From the NCBI GenBank assembly GCA_021791715.1, contig JAJYWB010000058.1, positions 1-42,205 on the forward strand: a stretch of 42,205 nucleotides of DNA. Direction: 5' to 3'. The position numbers and the translations under genes were made by a program. Positions 27,575-36,057 of this stretch are shown one piece after another; position 1 is the stretch's first letter, and each line of letters starts with the position of its first letter. Source of the DNA: Planctomycetota bacterium (GTDB lineage Bacteria; Planctomycetota; Planctomycetia; Isosphaerales; Isosphaeraceae). Below the pieces are notes generated by a model. It saw only the letters and a list, made by a program, of their open reading frames with translations, ran no database searches and had not been told where the DNA came from.

Positions 27575-29041
27575 ATGATCTGGAAGCGTTACCTGCCGAG
27601 TTTATTGGCGTCGATCGCAATGGTCGCGATTTCGGTTTCGCGGGCGCCGGCGCAAACCGGGAGCATTCGGCAAGATTTGCCGAAGCGAACCGAACTGGGT
27701 CGGGTGGGTCTTGAGCGTCAATGGTTCACGGTCATCCCGATGACGGGGCTCAACGAACAACTGCTCACGATCGATCTACATGGTGATCTTCTGTTTGCGC
27801 AAACAAATCTTTCAAATTTATATGTGATTGATCCTGAAAGCGGGCGGATTTTTTGGAAGCAGAATTTGGGAATCGAGCGGGGTGTGATGGGTTCGACCGT
27901 CACGCTGACGATTCCGCCCGCGGTGAATTCGATGTTTGTATTCGCCGGCAGCAACAACACGCTTTTTTGTTTTGATAAGGCGACGGGTCGCCCCGTGTGG
28001 CAGTACACGATGGAATCGGGTAAGAGCCTGGCGATCGGTAATCGCGAGACGAACACCTTGATTTCGAGCGGGCTCGCGGCCGACGAACACCGGGTGTTGG
28101 CTGGGATGTCGGCGGGTCGGCTGGTTTCTTTACGGCTTTTGGATAAGAAAACGGGAAAACCGTTGGCGAAGCCGGAATACGAATGGTCGTGGCAAACGAA
28201 CGACGTTTTATCGTCGCGACCGATTCCCGCCGAGCGCGTCGTCGTATTCGGAGGCCGCGACAGCAAGGTTTATGTGGCGACCGTCGCCGATCCGCCGCAG
28301 ATGCTTTTGCGATTCAAGACGGGGGGCCAGGTGGCCGCTCCGCTGGGAGCTTACGGCACGCGATCGATCATCGTTCCATCATTTGATCAGAATGTTTATT
28401 CGGTCGACGTGTTCGACGGGAACGTGAACTGGACGTTCTCGTCGGGAGCGCCGGTCGATCACGAGCCGATCATCGCCGGAAATGACATCTTCGTCGTCAA
28501 CGTCGCCGGGGCTCTCTCGGCGATCAACGCCGACACGGGCCGCGCTCGCTGGACGCGGAACACGGGGGGCGGGCAGGTGTTGGCGATCGGCCGAACACGC
28601 CTTTACTTACAATCACATGATCACGATTTATTCATCGTCGATCGACGGACGGGGACGATGGTCGTCGACTCTCGTTCCTCCTACGAACGAGCGGGGCTTA
28701 ATTTACGCGAATACACGGTGAATTTCACGAACAGCGTGACCGATCGGATTTATCTCTCCACTCCCGGCGGAACAATGGTATGTTTGCGCGAGATCGGCGA
28801 ATCGAGGCCGATGCTATTGCGCGATCCCAATCAGCCTCCTTTCGGCTATCTCCCTCCCGAGAAATCGGACTCCGACAAAGCCGCCAAGAAGGCGGACGAC
28901 GCGGGCGCGGGATCGGCCGACGAGAAACCCGCGGCGCCCGCGAGGCCCGTTCCCAAGGCCAAAGCGGCGCCCAAGGCGAAAGCCGGAAAAGCCGCCAAAA
29001 AGGCCGATCAAGAAAAGGCCGACGACGCCGGAGCGAATTGA
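27575..29041 (+). CDS. Secreted PQQ-type beta-propeller with basic tail
   Basis: 488 residues from the ATG at 27575, chosen for GAAGGGG at 27561-27567 and for the signal peptide that starts there (LPSLLASIAMVAISVSRAPAQ). Repeated propeller blades show the PQQ-like pattern: LYVIDPESGRIFWKQNLG, LFCFDKATGRPVWQYT, VYSVDVFDGNVNWTFSSG, LSAINADTGRARWTRNTGG. These resemble BamB and quinoprotein propellers. Quinone-ligand residues are not assignable, so enzymatic activity is not claimed. The last 60 residues are a Lys/Ala/Pro-rich tail (VPKAKAAPKAKAGKAAKKA) like histone H1 tails. The envelope is the likely location. Confidence 0.85.
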   Translation: MIWKRYLPSLLASIAMVAISVSRAPAQTGSIRQDLPKRTELGRVGLERQWFTVIPMTGLNEQLLTIDLHGDLLFAQTNLSNLYVIDPESGRIFWKQNLGIERGVMGSTVTLTIPPAVNSMFVFAGSNNTLFCFDKATGRPVWQYTMESGKSLAIGNRETNTLISSGLAADEHRVLAGMSAGRLVSLRLLDKKTGKPLAKPEYEWSWQTNDVLSSRPIPAERVVVFGGRDSKVYVATVADPPQMLLRFKTGGQVAAPLGAYGTRSIIVPSFDQNVYSVDVFDGNVNWTFSSGAPVDHEPIIAGNDIFVVNVAGALSAINADTGRARWTRNTGGGQVLAIGRTRLYLQSHDHDLFIVDRRTGTMVVDSRSSYERAGLNLREYTVNFTNSVTDRIYLSTPGGTMVCLREIGESRPMLLRDPNQPPFGYLPPEKSDSDKAAKKADDAGAGSADEKPAAPARPVPKAKAAPKAKAGKAAKKADQEKADDAGAN

Positions 29042-29047
29042 TCCCAC

Positions 29048-30847
29048 TTGACGGCTGCGACGACGGCGACGTATATCGGCGCCTCGTCGTTTCCTCTTTT
29101 GTTTCTCATCAATGGACACTTGAAGTTGCATTCCGATATCGTTCCGATCCGTCGCGCTCTATTGAGCGTTTCCGACAAGCGTGGATTGATTGATCTCGCT
29201 CGCGAACTCGTTCATCGCGGCGTCGAGCTGCTCGCCAGCGGCGGCACGCGATCGGCTCTCAGCCGGGCGAACGTCGACTCGATCGAAATCGCCGAATACA
29301 CCGGCCAGCCCGAAATCCTGGGAGGTCGCGTGAAAACGCTTCATCCCAAGCTCCACGCGGGAATCCTGGCGCGACGCGACCTCGCCGAAGACCTCGCGGC
29401 GCTAGAGCTCCAAGGCGTTCCGCCGATCGATCTGGTGATCGTCAACTTATATCCTTTTGAACAAACGATCGCCGATCCCGCCGTTTCAATCGAAGACGCC
29501 GTCGAGCAGATCGATATCGGCGGACCGAGCCTGATTCGAGGCGCCGCCAAGAATCACCCGTTCGTCGCCGTGCTGATCGATCCCGATCAGTATCCCGCGC
29601 TGATCGATCAATTAAGTCGCTTCCAGGGAACGACTCTCGCGTTTCGCCGATCGCTCGCGGCGAGCGTTTTTGAACGAACCTCGACGTATGATCGCGCGAT
29701 CGCGGATCATCTCGCTCGATCGTTCGCGGCCGATCGCAACTTGATCGCCCAAAGTTCTTTGAACAAAGTTTCGGACGCGACATCGGCCGTTTCGACGTCC
29801 GCCGAGCCCGCCGATTCGGCCTCCGCTCCGCCCGCGCCCGGGGTCGAAGGCGCCGGTTCGGCCGACGAGCCTTTTCCCGCGATCCTGCACCTACGGTTCA
29901 ACCGCCGCGCCGAACTCCGTTACGGCGAGAATCCCCATCAAAAAGCGGCGTTCTACGTCGATCCGAACGCCGCCGAACCGTGCCCCGCCAATGCGCGCGT
30001 ATTACATGGAAAAGAACTTTCGTACAACAATCTACTTGATCTTGATTCGGCTTATAGCTTGATTCGTTCTTTCGAGCGTCCCGCCGCGGTGATCTTAAAG
30101 CATAACAATCCGTGCGGCGCGGGCGAGGCCGATCGAGTCGATCTGGCGTTCGAGCTCGCCTATGAGGGAGATCCCGTCAGCGCTTTCGGCGGGATCGTCG
30201 GCCTGAACAGGGCCGTCGACCTCGCGACCGCGGAACGGCTTTGTGTCGAGGGACGATTCATCGAGGCGATCGTCGCGCCTTCGTTCGATCAAGACGCCTT
30301 GGCGCTTTTGACGACTCGCCCCACCTGGAAAAAAAGCGTCCGATTGATCGAGATCGGCGCACCGATCGGCCCTTCAACTCCTCGGCCAAGCGGATTCGAC
30401 CTCCGACGAATCGAGGGGGGACTGCTCGTGCAGGAGTGGGATTCGGTCGAGGCCGATCCCGCCGCGGGTGAGGTCGTCACCAAACGGTCGCCGAATGAAA
30501 GCGAACTCCGCGATCTCGCTTTCGCGTGGAAAGTTTGTCGTGCCGTCAAATCGAACGCGATCGTGCTGGCTCGAGATTCACGAATCGTCGGCGTGGGCGC
30601 CGGGCAGATGAGCCGGCTCGATTCGGTTCAGATCGCGGTCTCAAAGGCGGGTCAAAAGGCCGCGGGCGCCGTGCTCGCGTCCGACGCGTTCTTCCCGTTT
30701 CGAGACGGTCCCGACGCGGCCGCCAAGGCGGGAGTCGTCGCGATCATTCAGCCCGGCGGATCAAGACGCGATTCCGAAACGGTCGCCGCGTGCGACGAAC
30801 ACGGGATCGCGATGATCCTCACCGGTCGCCGCCATTTTCGACATTAA
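29048..30847 (+). CDS. purH: Bifunctional AICAR transformylase / IMP cyclohydrolase
   Basis: Up to 599 residues, the last two steps of IMP synthesis. The N-terminal IMP cyclohydrolase (MGS-like fold) starts around RRALLSVSDKRGLIDLAREL and includes LASGGTRSAL, GRVKTLHPKLHAGIL and NLYPFEQT. The AICAR transformylase half has RYGENPHQ, ELSYNNLLDLDSAY, VILKHNNPCGAGEAD with the catalytic Lys-His, and AFGGIVGLNR; it ends VVAIIQPGGSRRDSETV. An Ala/Ser/Pro/Glu-rich insert of about 40 residues lies between the halves; typical PurH is about 520 residues. No ATG exists before the conserved region. The TTG at 29048, TTG near 29099 and TTG codons near 29120 are candidates, so the true start is uncertain. 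Confidence 0.95.
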   Translation: MTAATTATYIGASSFPLLFLINGHLKLHSDIVPIRRALLSVSDKRGLIDLARELVHRGVELLASGGTRSALSRANVDSIEIAEYTGQPEILGGRVKTLHPKLHAGILARRDLAEDLAALELQGVPPIDLVIVNLYPFEQTIADPAVSIEDAVEQIDIGGPSLIRGAAKNHPFVAVLIDPDQYPALIDQLSRFQGTTLAFRRSLAASVFERTSTYDRAIADHLARSFAADRNLIAQSSLNKVSDATSAVSTSAEPADSASAPPAPGVEGAGSADEPFPAILHLRFNRRAELRYGENPHQKAAFYVDPNAAEPCPANARVLHGKELSYNNLLDLDSAYSLIRSFERPAAVILKHNNPCGAGEADRVDLAFELAYEGDPVSAFGGIVGLNRAVDLATAERLCVEGRFIEAIVAPSFDQDALALLTTRPTWKKSVRLIEIGAPIGPSTPRPSGFDLRRIEGGLLVQEWDSVEADPAAGEVVTKRSPNESELRDLAFAWKVCRAVKSNAIVLARDSRIVGVGAGQMSRLDSVQIAVSKAGQKAAGAVLASDAFFPFRDGPDAAAKAGVVAIIQPGGSRRDSETVAACDEHGIAMILTGRRHFRH

Positions 30848-30964
30848 ACCGAGGCGACCTTCCCAAACAAAGCATGCTTGAACAAGTGTTTAATCAAACA
30901 GGTGTTAGCCCTAAAGACGGCGATCCAAGGATTCATGCTTAGATAAACACGCTAGAAAGCATTT

Positions 30965-30985
30965 GCGCCGAGTTCGGCTCGGCGC
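30965..30985. terminator. GC-rich hairpin after purH
   Basis: GCGCCGAG (30965-30972) and CTCGGCGC (30978-30985) form an exact 8-bp stem with a 5-nt loop TTCGG, about 120 bp beyond the purH stop. There is no T-tract on either strand, so a Rho-independent terminator is possible but not shown. Upstream at 30881-30906 the imperfect palindromes AACAAGTGTT and AACAGGTGTT repeat 16 bp apart. Confidence 0.3.
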
Positions 30986-31117
30986 GAAGACGTTCGTCGC
31001 GTCCGAGAGTCTATCCGAAAGGTCTCGCACGGCGATATCGGCTTGTTTTACCGAGTTCCGGAGCGAATTGATCAAATAAATTAAAACGCACGATAAAGTT
31101 AGATGTTCAGTTATTTC

Positions 31118-31240
31118 TGATTGGGAGGGCGAACCTCCCGGTGAGCCTTTTCTCGTAAACATCGGCGAAAAGGACGCCTGCGCCATCAACAATATTTCAT
31201 ATATTAATTTGGCTTACCAGGAGGTTCGCCCTCCCAATTA
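31118..31240. repeat. Inverted repeat with GGGAGGGCGAACCTCC arms
   Basis: Two arms of about 30 bp face each other: TGATTGGGAGGGCGAACCTC (from 31118) ending GGTGAGCC at 31147, and GGCTTACCAGGAGGTTCGCC (from 31211) ending CCCAATTA at 31240, with only three mismatches. The 63-bp interior has no homology to a gene. The arms carry the same core as the tandem array that follows and the lone copy at 42065-42081. This fits a MITE-like or palindromic interspersed repeat. Confidence 0.75.
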
Positions 31241-31376
31241 CAGGTTCGACCTCCCAATTACAAGAATATTTCATATATAAATTTGGCTCACCAGGAGATT
31301 CGCCCTCCCAATTACAGGTTAGACATCCCAATTACAGGTTAGACCTCCCAATTTCAGCTTAAACCTCCCAGTCTCG
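31191..31376. repeat. Composite tandem repeat array
   Basis: A 56-bp block (31191-31246) recurs at 31265-31320 with three changes. Inside and after it, a 20-bp unit of the form GGTTCGCCCTCCCAATTACA repeats at 31223, 31243, about 31297, 31317, 31337 and 31357 and decays to the right. Copies are adjacent, with no unique spacers, so this is not CRISPR. The gap 30848-31515 holds these repeats, the hairpin above and no convincing gene. Confidence 0.75.
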
Positions 31377-31515
31377 GGTCGGCATTCATATGCCACCGAT
31401 ATGTGGATTTTTTTCGCATATCTTCTCAATCGATTTCAACGAACGAGAGATCGGTCCGAACGTTTCAGGCGTTCGGACCCGAACCGATCGATCCAGTTAT
31501 TAGCGGACGGTTCGA

Positions 31516-33918
31516 TCAATGATGTCCTCCTCCGCCGCCGCCGTGGCCTCCGCCGAAGCCCCCCATATGGCCGCCGCCGCCAAATCCGCCCATGTGGCCT
31601 CCGCTCATACCGCCCATGTGCCCGCCGTAACCGCCGCCGTAGCCTCCCATGTGCCCGCCGTAGCCGCCGTAACCGCCGACATGCCCGGCGTTGATGCCGC
31701 CGGTGTGGAAGCTGGGAGCGCCGCCGAAGCTGCCGGGCGGGAACCCTCCGGGCAAGCCGCCGACGCCTCCCGCGTGAGACATTCCGCCCATTCCGCCGCC
31801 TCCCGCGTAATGCGAAGGCAACCCCCCTCCCGGCCAGCCGCCGCCACGCCCGCCGCCAAGGCCTCCGCCCCCCATTCCGCCAAGCCCGCGCTGGATATTC
31901 GCTCCTCCGCTATGCATCATCATCTGTCCATTAGTCGCTCGGCCGACGTTCGTCGGGGTGAACCCGCGCGCCATGCTCGTCCCGCCGCCGTTCATTCCAC
32001 CTCGGCTCAGCGCGCCGCTGTTCATTCCGCCGCGAGCCGGCTGGAAATTGGGAGACCCGACATGCGTCATCGCGCCGCCGTGCTGGATATTCGCCATGCG
32101 AGTTCCTCCAGCTCCCCCGACCGCGGTTCGCATCCCTCCGCCCGCTCCGCCGACGTGAGTCGCACCCCCGGCGGCGCCTCCGCGAGCTCCCGCGCCTCCA
32201 ACGGCGCCCCCCGTCCTTCCCGTCGTACCGGGATGCGTCACGTGGGTTAAAGACGCTCGCTGAACGTTGCTTCCGTTCGCTCCCCCCGTTCGGCCCGCGC
32301 CGCCGGGACGGTAGGGAAAACGCCCACTTCCCGAACCCGCGCCCCGTGCCGCGGTACCTCGAGCTCCACCGGCGCCGGCTCCCGTGCGAGCCCCCGCTCC
32401 CGTGCGAGCGCCGGCTCCCGTGCGAGCGCCGGCTCGATTCCCCAACCGGTTCCCCGCCAAACCAGTGTTCGTTCGGTTAAAACTATTGTTGATACTCCGA
32501 TTATTGATGATCGTCGTGTTGCCGAATCGGTTAAACCCATAGCCGAACGGATAACCGAAGCCGCCGAAACCGAACCCGAACGGATAACCGAAACCAAAAC
32601 CGCCGAAACCAAGCCCTAAACCGCCGAAGAACGGAAAACCAAAGCCGAATCCGCCAAATCCAAGCCCCAAACCCATACCGAACCCAAGACCAAATGGATA
32701 ACCATAACCGAATCCACCATAACCGAAATAAGGATACCCCATCCCCATACCCAGATAGCCCGACCCATACCACGACCCGTAGCCGATCGGCACGCCGAAC
32801 GGATAGCCGCCGTAACCGTAGCCGCCGTAAAACGGATAGCCGAAACTCCCCATCCCGTAGAGCCCGAGCCCGCCGAATCCACCCATCCCCATCCCGTAAC
32901 CCATGCCGTAATAGGGATAAGCGCCGTAGCCGTAACCACCGATAATATTATTCGGATATGTATAATACGCACCAGGTTGATTGACGTACCCCTGTCCGTA
33001 ATTACCGTATTCCGAATAGCCTTGATATGTTCCGTCGTCTTCATATCGGACGCCGGGATAACCGTCGTAATTCTGATCTTTCCGACCGATGCTGCCGAAG
33101 AGCTGGTCGAAATTGTTCGGGTCGATCACCTGATCGGGACGATAAACCGTCGAAGCGTTCCGAGCCTCGGGCGCCACCTGGACGGGGGCGTAAAGAACGC
33201 CTCGCTCGTTCAGCGGCCGATCCCAATAACCCTCTTGATAAATCCAGCCCTCGGGTTGACGAATCCACTGCGCCGGAACCCACGCCCACCCTTGCTGCGC
33301 TTTCGCCCAAAATCCGGGCTTCCAGATAAATCCGTCGGCTTTCTCCCCCTCGGGCGCGTAATGACCCGGAACGTAAAAATAGCCCGACCCCGGCGAAGGC
33401 GGAATCTTATCCTCGGGCCGATCCGCGGGAGGCCCTTGCTGCTTGAAAACAATCTGATTCGTTTGCTTGTCGCTCCAGAAGCCAGCAACCCGCGACCAGC
33501 TTTCCTCATCGCGTTTCCAATAACCGTTCGCCCAGAAACGACTCGGAGGAGGAATCCGCCAAGTGCCCGAAACCCACACAAAGTCCTTCAGCTTGTTATC
33601 CCACTCCCAGTAGCCGCCGATCCATTGCGCCGCCGAGTTCGTCGGGCGATCGAGCCCCGGAAGCTCGGTGATCGGCGGAGGAGGCGAAGAATCGAGCCGA
33701 ACGGGCTCGCCGTCTTTAACGGGAGAGATAAAAGCCTCGTGGATCGGACCCTCGGTCAGAGGAACGATCTTCTTCCCCGTTACGCCCGAATTGTCTGTAA
33801 ACGGCGACGGCGAAGGCTCCGCCGGAGGCGCGTCTTGCGCCGCCTCGCACAAGCCGACGAGCGAGTAATACGCGAAGATTACCGGCAACCCACGAAGCAA
33901 GAATCTTGGAAGCCACAT
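31516..33918 (-). CDS. Secreted WXXGXW-repeat and Gly/Tyr/His-rich protein
   Basis: 800 residues with a signal peptide (to about residue 27). Residues about 99-235 hold tandem aromatic repeats of the YXWGXW/WXXGXW type: GGYWEWDNKLKDFVWVSGTW, ANGYWKRDEESWSRVAGFW, GFIWKPGFWAKAQQGWAWVP, GWIYQEGYWDRP. Residues about 310-485 are almost wholly Gly, Tyr, Phe and Met with GYGYG- and GFGFG-like words. A run of RTGAGA repeats follows at about 495-520. The last 130 residues are Gly/His/Met-rich and end in repeated GGHMGG motifs and His-His. The frame is intact and GGAG precedes the ATG at 33918. It is probably a surface or matrix protein; metal binding by the His/Met tail is inferred. The region 33919-34256 upstream has no gene. 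Confidence 0.88.
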   Translation of the reverse strand: MWLPRFLLRGLPVIFAYYSLVGLCEAAQDAPPAEPSPSPFTDNSGVTGKKIVPLTEGPIHEAFISPVKDGEPVRLDSSPPPPITELPGLDRPTNSAAQWIGGYWEWDNKLKDFVWVSGTWRIPPPSRFWANGYWKRDEESWSRVAGFWSDKQTNQIVFKQQGPPADRPEDKIPPSPGSGYFYVPGHYAPEGEKADGFIWKPGFWAKAQQGWAWVPAQWIRQPEGWIYQEGYWDRPLNERGVLYAPVQVAPEARNASTVYRPDQVIDPNNFDQLFGSIGRKDQNYDGYPGVRYEDDGTYQGYSEYGNYGQGYVNQPGAYYTYPNNIIGGYGYGAYPYYGMGYGMGMGGFGGLGLYGMGSFGYPFYGGYGYGGYPFGVPIGYGSWYGSGYLGMGMGYPYFGYGGFGYGYPFGLGFGMGLGLGFGGFGFGFPFFGGLGLGFGGFGFGYPFGFGFGGFGYPFGYGFNRFGNTTIINNRSINNSFNRTNTGLAGNRLGNRAGARTGAGARTGAGARTGAGAGGARGTAARGAGSGSGRFPYRPGGAGRTGGANGSNVQRASLTHVTHPGTTGRTGGAVGGAGARGGAAGGATHVGGAGGGMRTAVGGAGGTRMANIQHGGAMTHVGSPNFQPARGGMNSGALSRGGMNGGGTSMARGFTPTNVGRATNGQMMMHSGGANIQRGLGGMGGGGLGGGRGGGWPGGGLPSHYAGGGGMGGMSHAGGVGGLPGGFPPGSFGGAPSFHTGGINAGHVGGYGGYGGHMGGYGGGYGGHMGGMSGGHMGGFGGGGHMGGFGGGHGGGGGGHH

Positions 33919-34256
33919 GATCGATTCTCCGCCCTGAAGACAAACGTTCCCGGGGAGCGTGGGGGGGCATATTCATATATTCTACGCGAACCCGCCCCAA
34001 AAGGATCAACCCCGGAGGCGAATTTTGGAAAAAAATGGACGATTCGCGCGCCGCACTTTAACCAAATCTCGCTTCAATCCCCACCCCCATTTTCGCCGAC
34101 CCTCAATTCTCACCCACATTCCCATCCAGTGAACCCGAATCCTCCGTCTCTCCCCACAAACCGATTCTCCGCCGACCCGCCGATTACCGATTGTCTCACG
34201 CCTAAAGTCAATCAATCCGAAACTTCGAGCGATCCCAACGCTTCCATCCTCGCGTT

Positions 34257-36008
34257 TCACTCGCGAATATCCACGTCGCGAATCTCGAGCTGAACGTCGC
34301 GACGACCCCGCCACTCGTTGATCGAAGCCTGAAACGCGATCGAACACGTCACCCCGTTTTTGAGCTTGGAATAATCGGGATGCTCCACCATATTGAAAGC
34401 GATCGCCTTATGAGTCACATCTCCCTGTCGAAACAAAAGTTGAAGATGATTTTCTCGTTCGCCGACGTGACGAGGATCTCCCGCGAGCACGACTCGGCTC
34501 GCCGCGAGCATCGGTCGAGGATTACCTAGGCCGTGCGGCTCAAGCTTTTCCAATTCCTCAACCGTCCGAGTCGTCAACATCCCCAATTGCACCTCGGCTT
34601 CGATCGCGAGCGAGCGTTCTTTCAGTTCAGGAGTGAGGATCCGCTTGCAATACTCGTCGAATTCGTGCGCGAATTCGTTGAAATCCGCGGTCGCGATCTT
34701 CAAACCCGCCGCCGCGGCGTGCCCTCCGAACGATATCAACTTGCCCGAACACGCCTGAATCGCTTGGTGCAGGTCGATACCGACGATCGATCGCGCCGAG
34801 GCTTGCGTCGTCGTCTCGCCGATCGAGGCGACGATCACGGGACGGTGATAAATCTCGGCGAGCCGCCCCGCGACAATTCCGATCACCCCCGCGTGCCAAC
34901 CCGATCCCCCCACGACGATCGCGCCTCGCGACGCCGGTTCGCCGCGCTCCTGCGCCGCGCGGCGTGCTTGCGATAAAATCGACGATTCCAGCTCGCGACG
35001 CCGCTCGTTGCATTCGTCGAGTTCTCGAGCCAACGAATCCGCCAGCCTCTCGTCCTCGGTCAACAACATCTCCACGGCCTTGGAGGCGAATTCGAGCCGC
35101 CCCGCGGCGTTGATTCGAGGAGCCACCTGAAAACCGATCTTACCCGCGTTGATCTTTGTATTATCGGTACATCCCGATATATTTAAAAGCGCTTTAAGCC
35201 CCGCGGTCGGTCGTTCGCGCAGGGTCGCGAGGCCGTGTTTGGCGATCACGCGATTTTCCCCCTCGAGCGGGACGACGTCGGCGATCGTCGCGAGCGCCAC
35301 GAGGCCGAGCGAACGAACGAGAAAGTCTCTCATATGAGGAGACGCTTTTTTTCCGTCGCCGAAACCCTTGCAGATTTGCCACGCGAGTTTGAACGCGACC
35401 GCCGCGCCGCAGAGATCGCCGAACGGATAACGGCTTCCGGGCGCTCGAGGGTGGACGACGACGTCCGCGGCCGGAATTCGAGGTCCGATCGTATGATGAT
35501 CGGTGATGATCAATTCGACCCCGAGTTCCCTCGCGTAAGCCGCCTCTTCGACCGCCGAGATCCCGCAATCGACGGTGACGATCAGTTCGGCGCCTCGTTC
35601 ATGAACAAGCTTTTTGATCGTTTCGGCGTTGAGCCCGTAACCCTCGTCGATCCGGTGCGGGATGTGAAATTCAAGCGCGTCGGCCTCAACCCCCGCGAGC
35701 TTCAAGCACGCCCAAAGGACGCTCACCCCGCATACCCCGTCGACGTCGTAATCGCCGTAAATCATGATCTTTCGTCGATTGCGCGCCGCGTCGACGATCC
35801 GTTCGGCGGCTCGAACGACCCCTGGAAGGCTCTCGGGATCATGAAGCGACGACATCTTGGCCTCGAGAAACCGAGTCGCCGCGTCGGCGTCGCCGATCCC
35901 TCGATTGATCAACAATTGAGCCAAAAGCGGCGAGATCCGCGCCTCGCGCCCCAGCGCCGCGATCCGCTCGGGATCGTGCGGCGCCGATCGCCATCTCGGA
36001 TATTTCAT
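34257..36008 (-). CDS. recJ: Single-stranded-DNA exonuclease RecJ
   Basis: 583 residues from the ATG at 36008 (TTG 36020 is an alternative). DHH-family motifs are intact: GDYDVDG at about 85-91, VDCGIS at about 146-151 and the namesake DHH in IITDHHTIGP at about 170-172. The DHHA1 half has VVGGSGWHAGVIGIVAGRL and SFGGHAAAAG. A C-terminal OB-type domain follows. It degrades single-stranded DNA 5'-3' in recombination and mismatch repair, and so may act with MutL of this window. It precedes corA on the same strand, with corA upstream by 49 bp. Confidence 0.95.
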   Translation of the reverse strand: MKYPRWRSAPHDPERIAALGREARISPLLAQLLINRGIGDADAATRFLEAKMSSLHDPESLPGVVRAAERIVDAARNRRKIMIYGDYDVDGVCGVSVLWACLKLAGVEADALEFHIPHRIDEGYGLNAETIKKLVHERGAELIVTVDCGISAVEEAAYARELGVELIITDHHTIGPRIPAADVVVHPRAPGSRYPFGDLCGAAVAFKLAWQICKGFGDGKKASPHMRDFLVRSLGLVALATIADVVPLEGENRVIAKHGLATLRERPTAGLKALLNISGCTDNTKINAGKIGFQVAPRINAAGRLEFASKAVEMLLTEDERLADSLARELDECNERRRELESSILSQARRAAQERGEPASRGAIVVGGSGWHAGVIGIVAGRLAEIYHRPVIVASIGETTTQASARSIVGIDLHQAIQACSGKLISFGGHAAAAGLKIATADFNEFAHEFDEYCKRILTPELKERSLAIEAEVQLGMLTTRTVEELEKLEPHGLGNPRPMLAASRVVLAGDPRHVGERENHLQLLFRQGDVTHKAIAFNMVEHPDYSKLKNGVTCSIAFQASINEWRGRRDVQLEIRDVDIRE

Positions 36009-36057
36009 GTTCCGTTCCAATGATCTGATAATTTGTGTATATTCATATTAAACGACT

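Noticed and set aside
30911..31192. 93-codon minus-strand ORF after purH
   Set aside because: Part lies in the repeat arm at 31118; no family pattern or ribosome site.
31223..31376. Possible CRISPR array
   Set aside because: The 20-bp units are adjacent with no unique spacers, and they decay in sequence; no cas gene is nearby.
31519..32250. Long plus-strand ORF antisense to the Gly-rich protein
   Set aside because: It is the complement of repetitive Gly codons (read as Ala/Pro/Ser); the opposite strand has a signal peptide, ribosome site and recognised repeats.
32977..34293. 438-codon plus-strand ORF antisense to the WXXGXW gene
   Set aside because: Shadow of the same gene; Arg-rich with no domain and no start signal.
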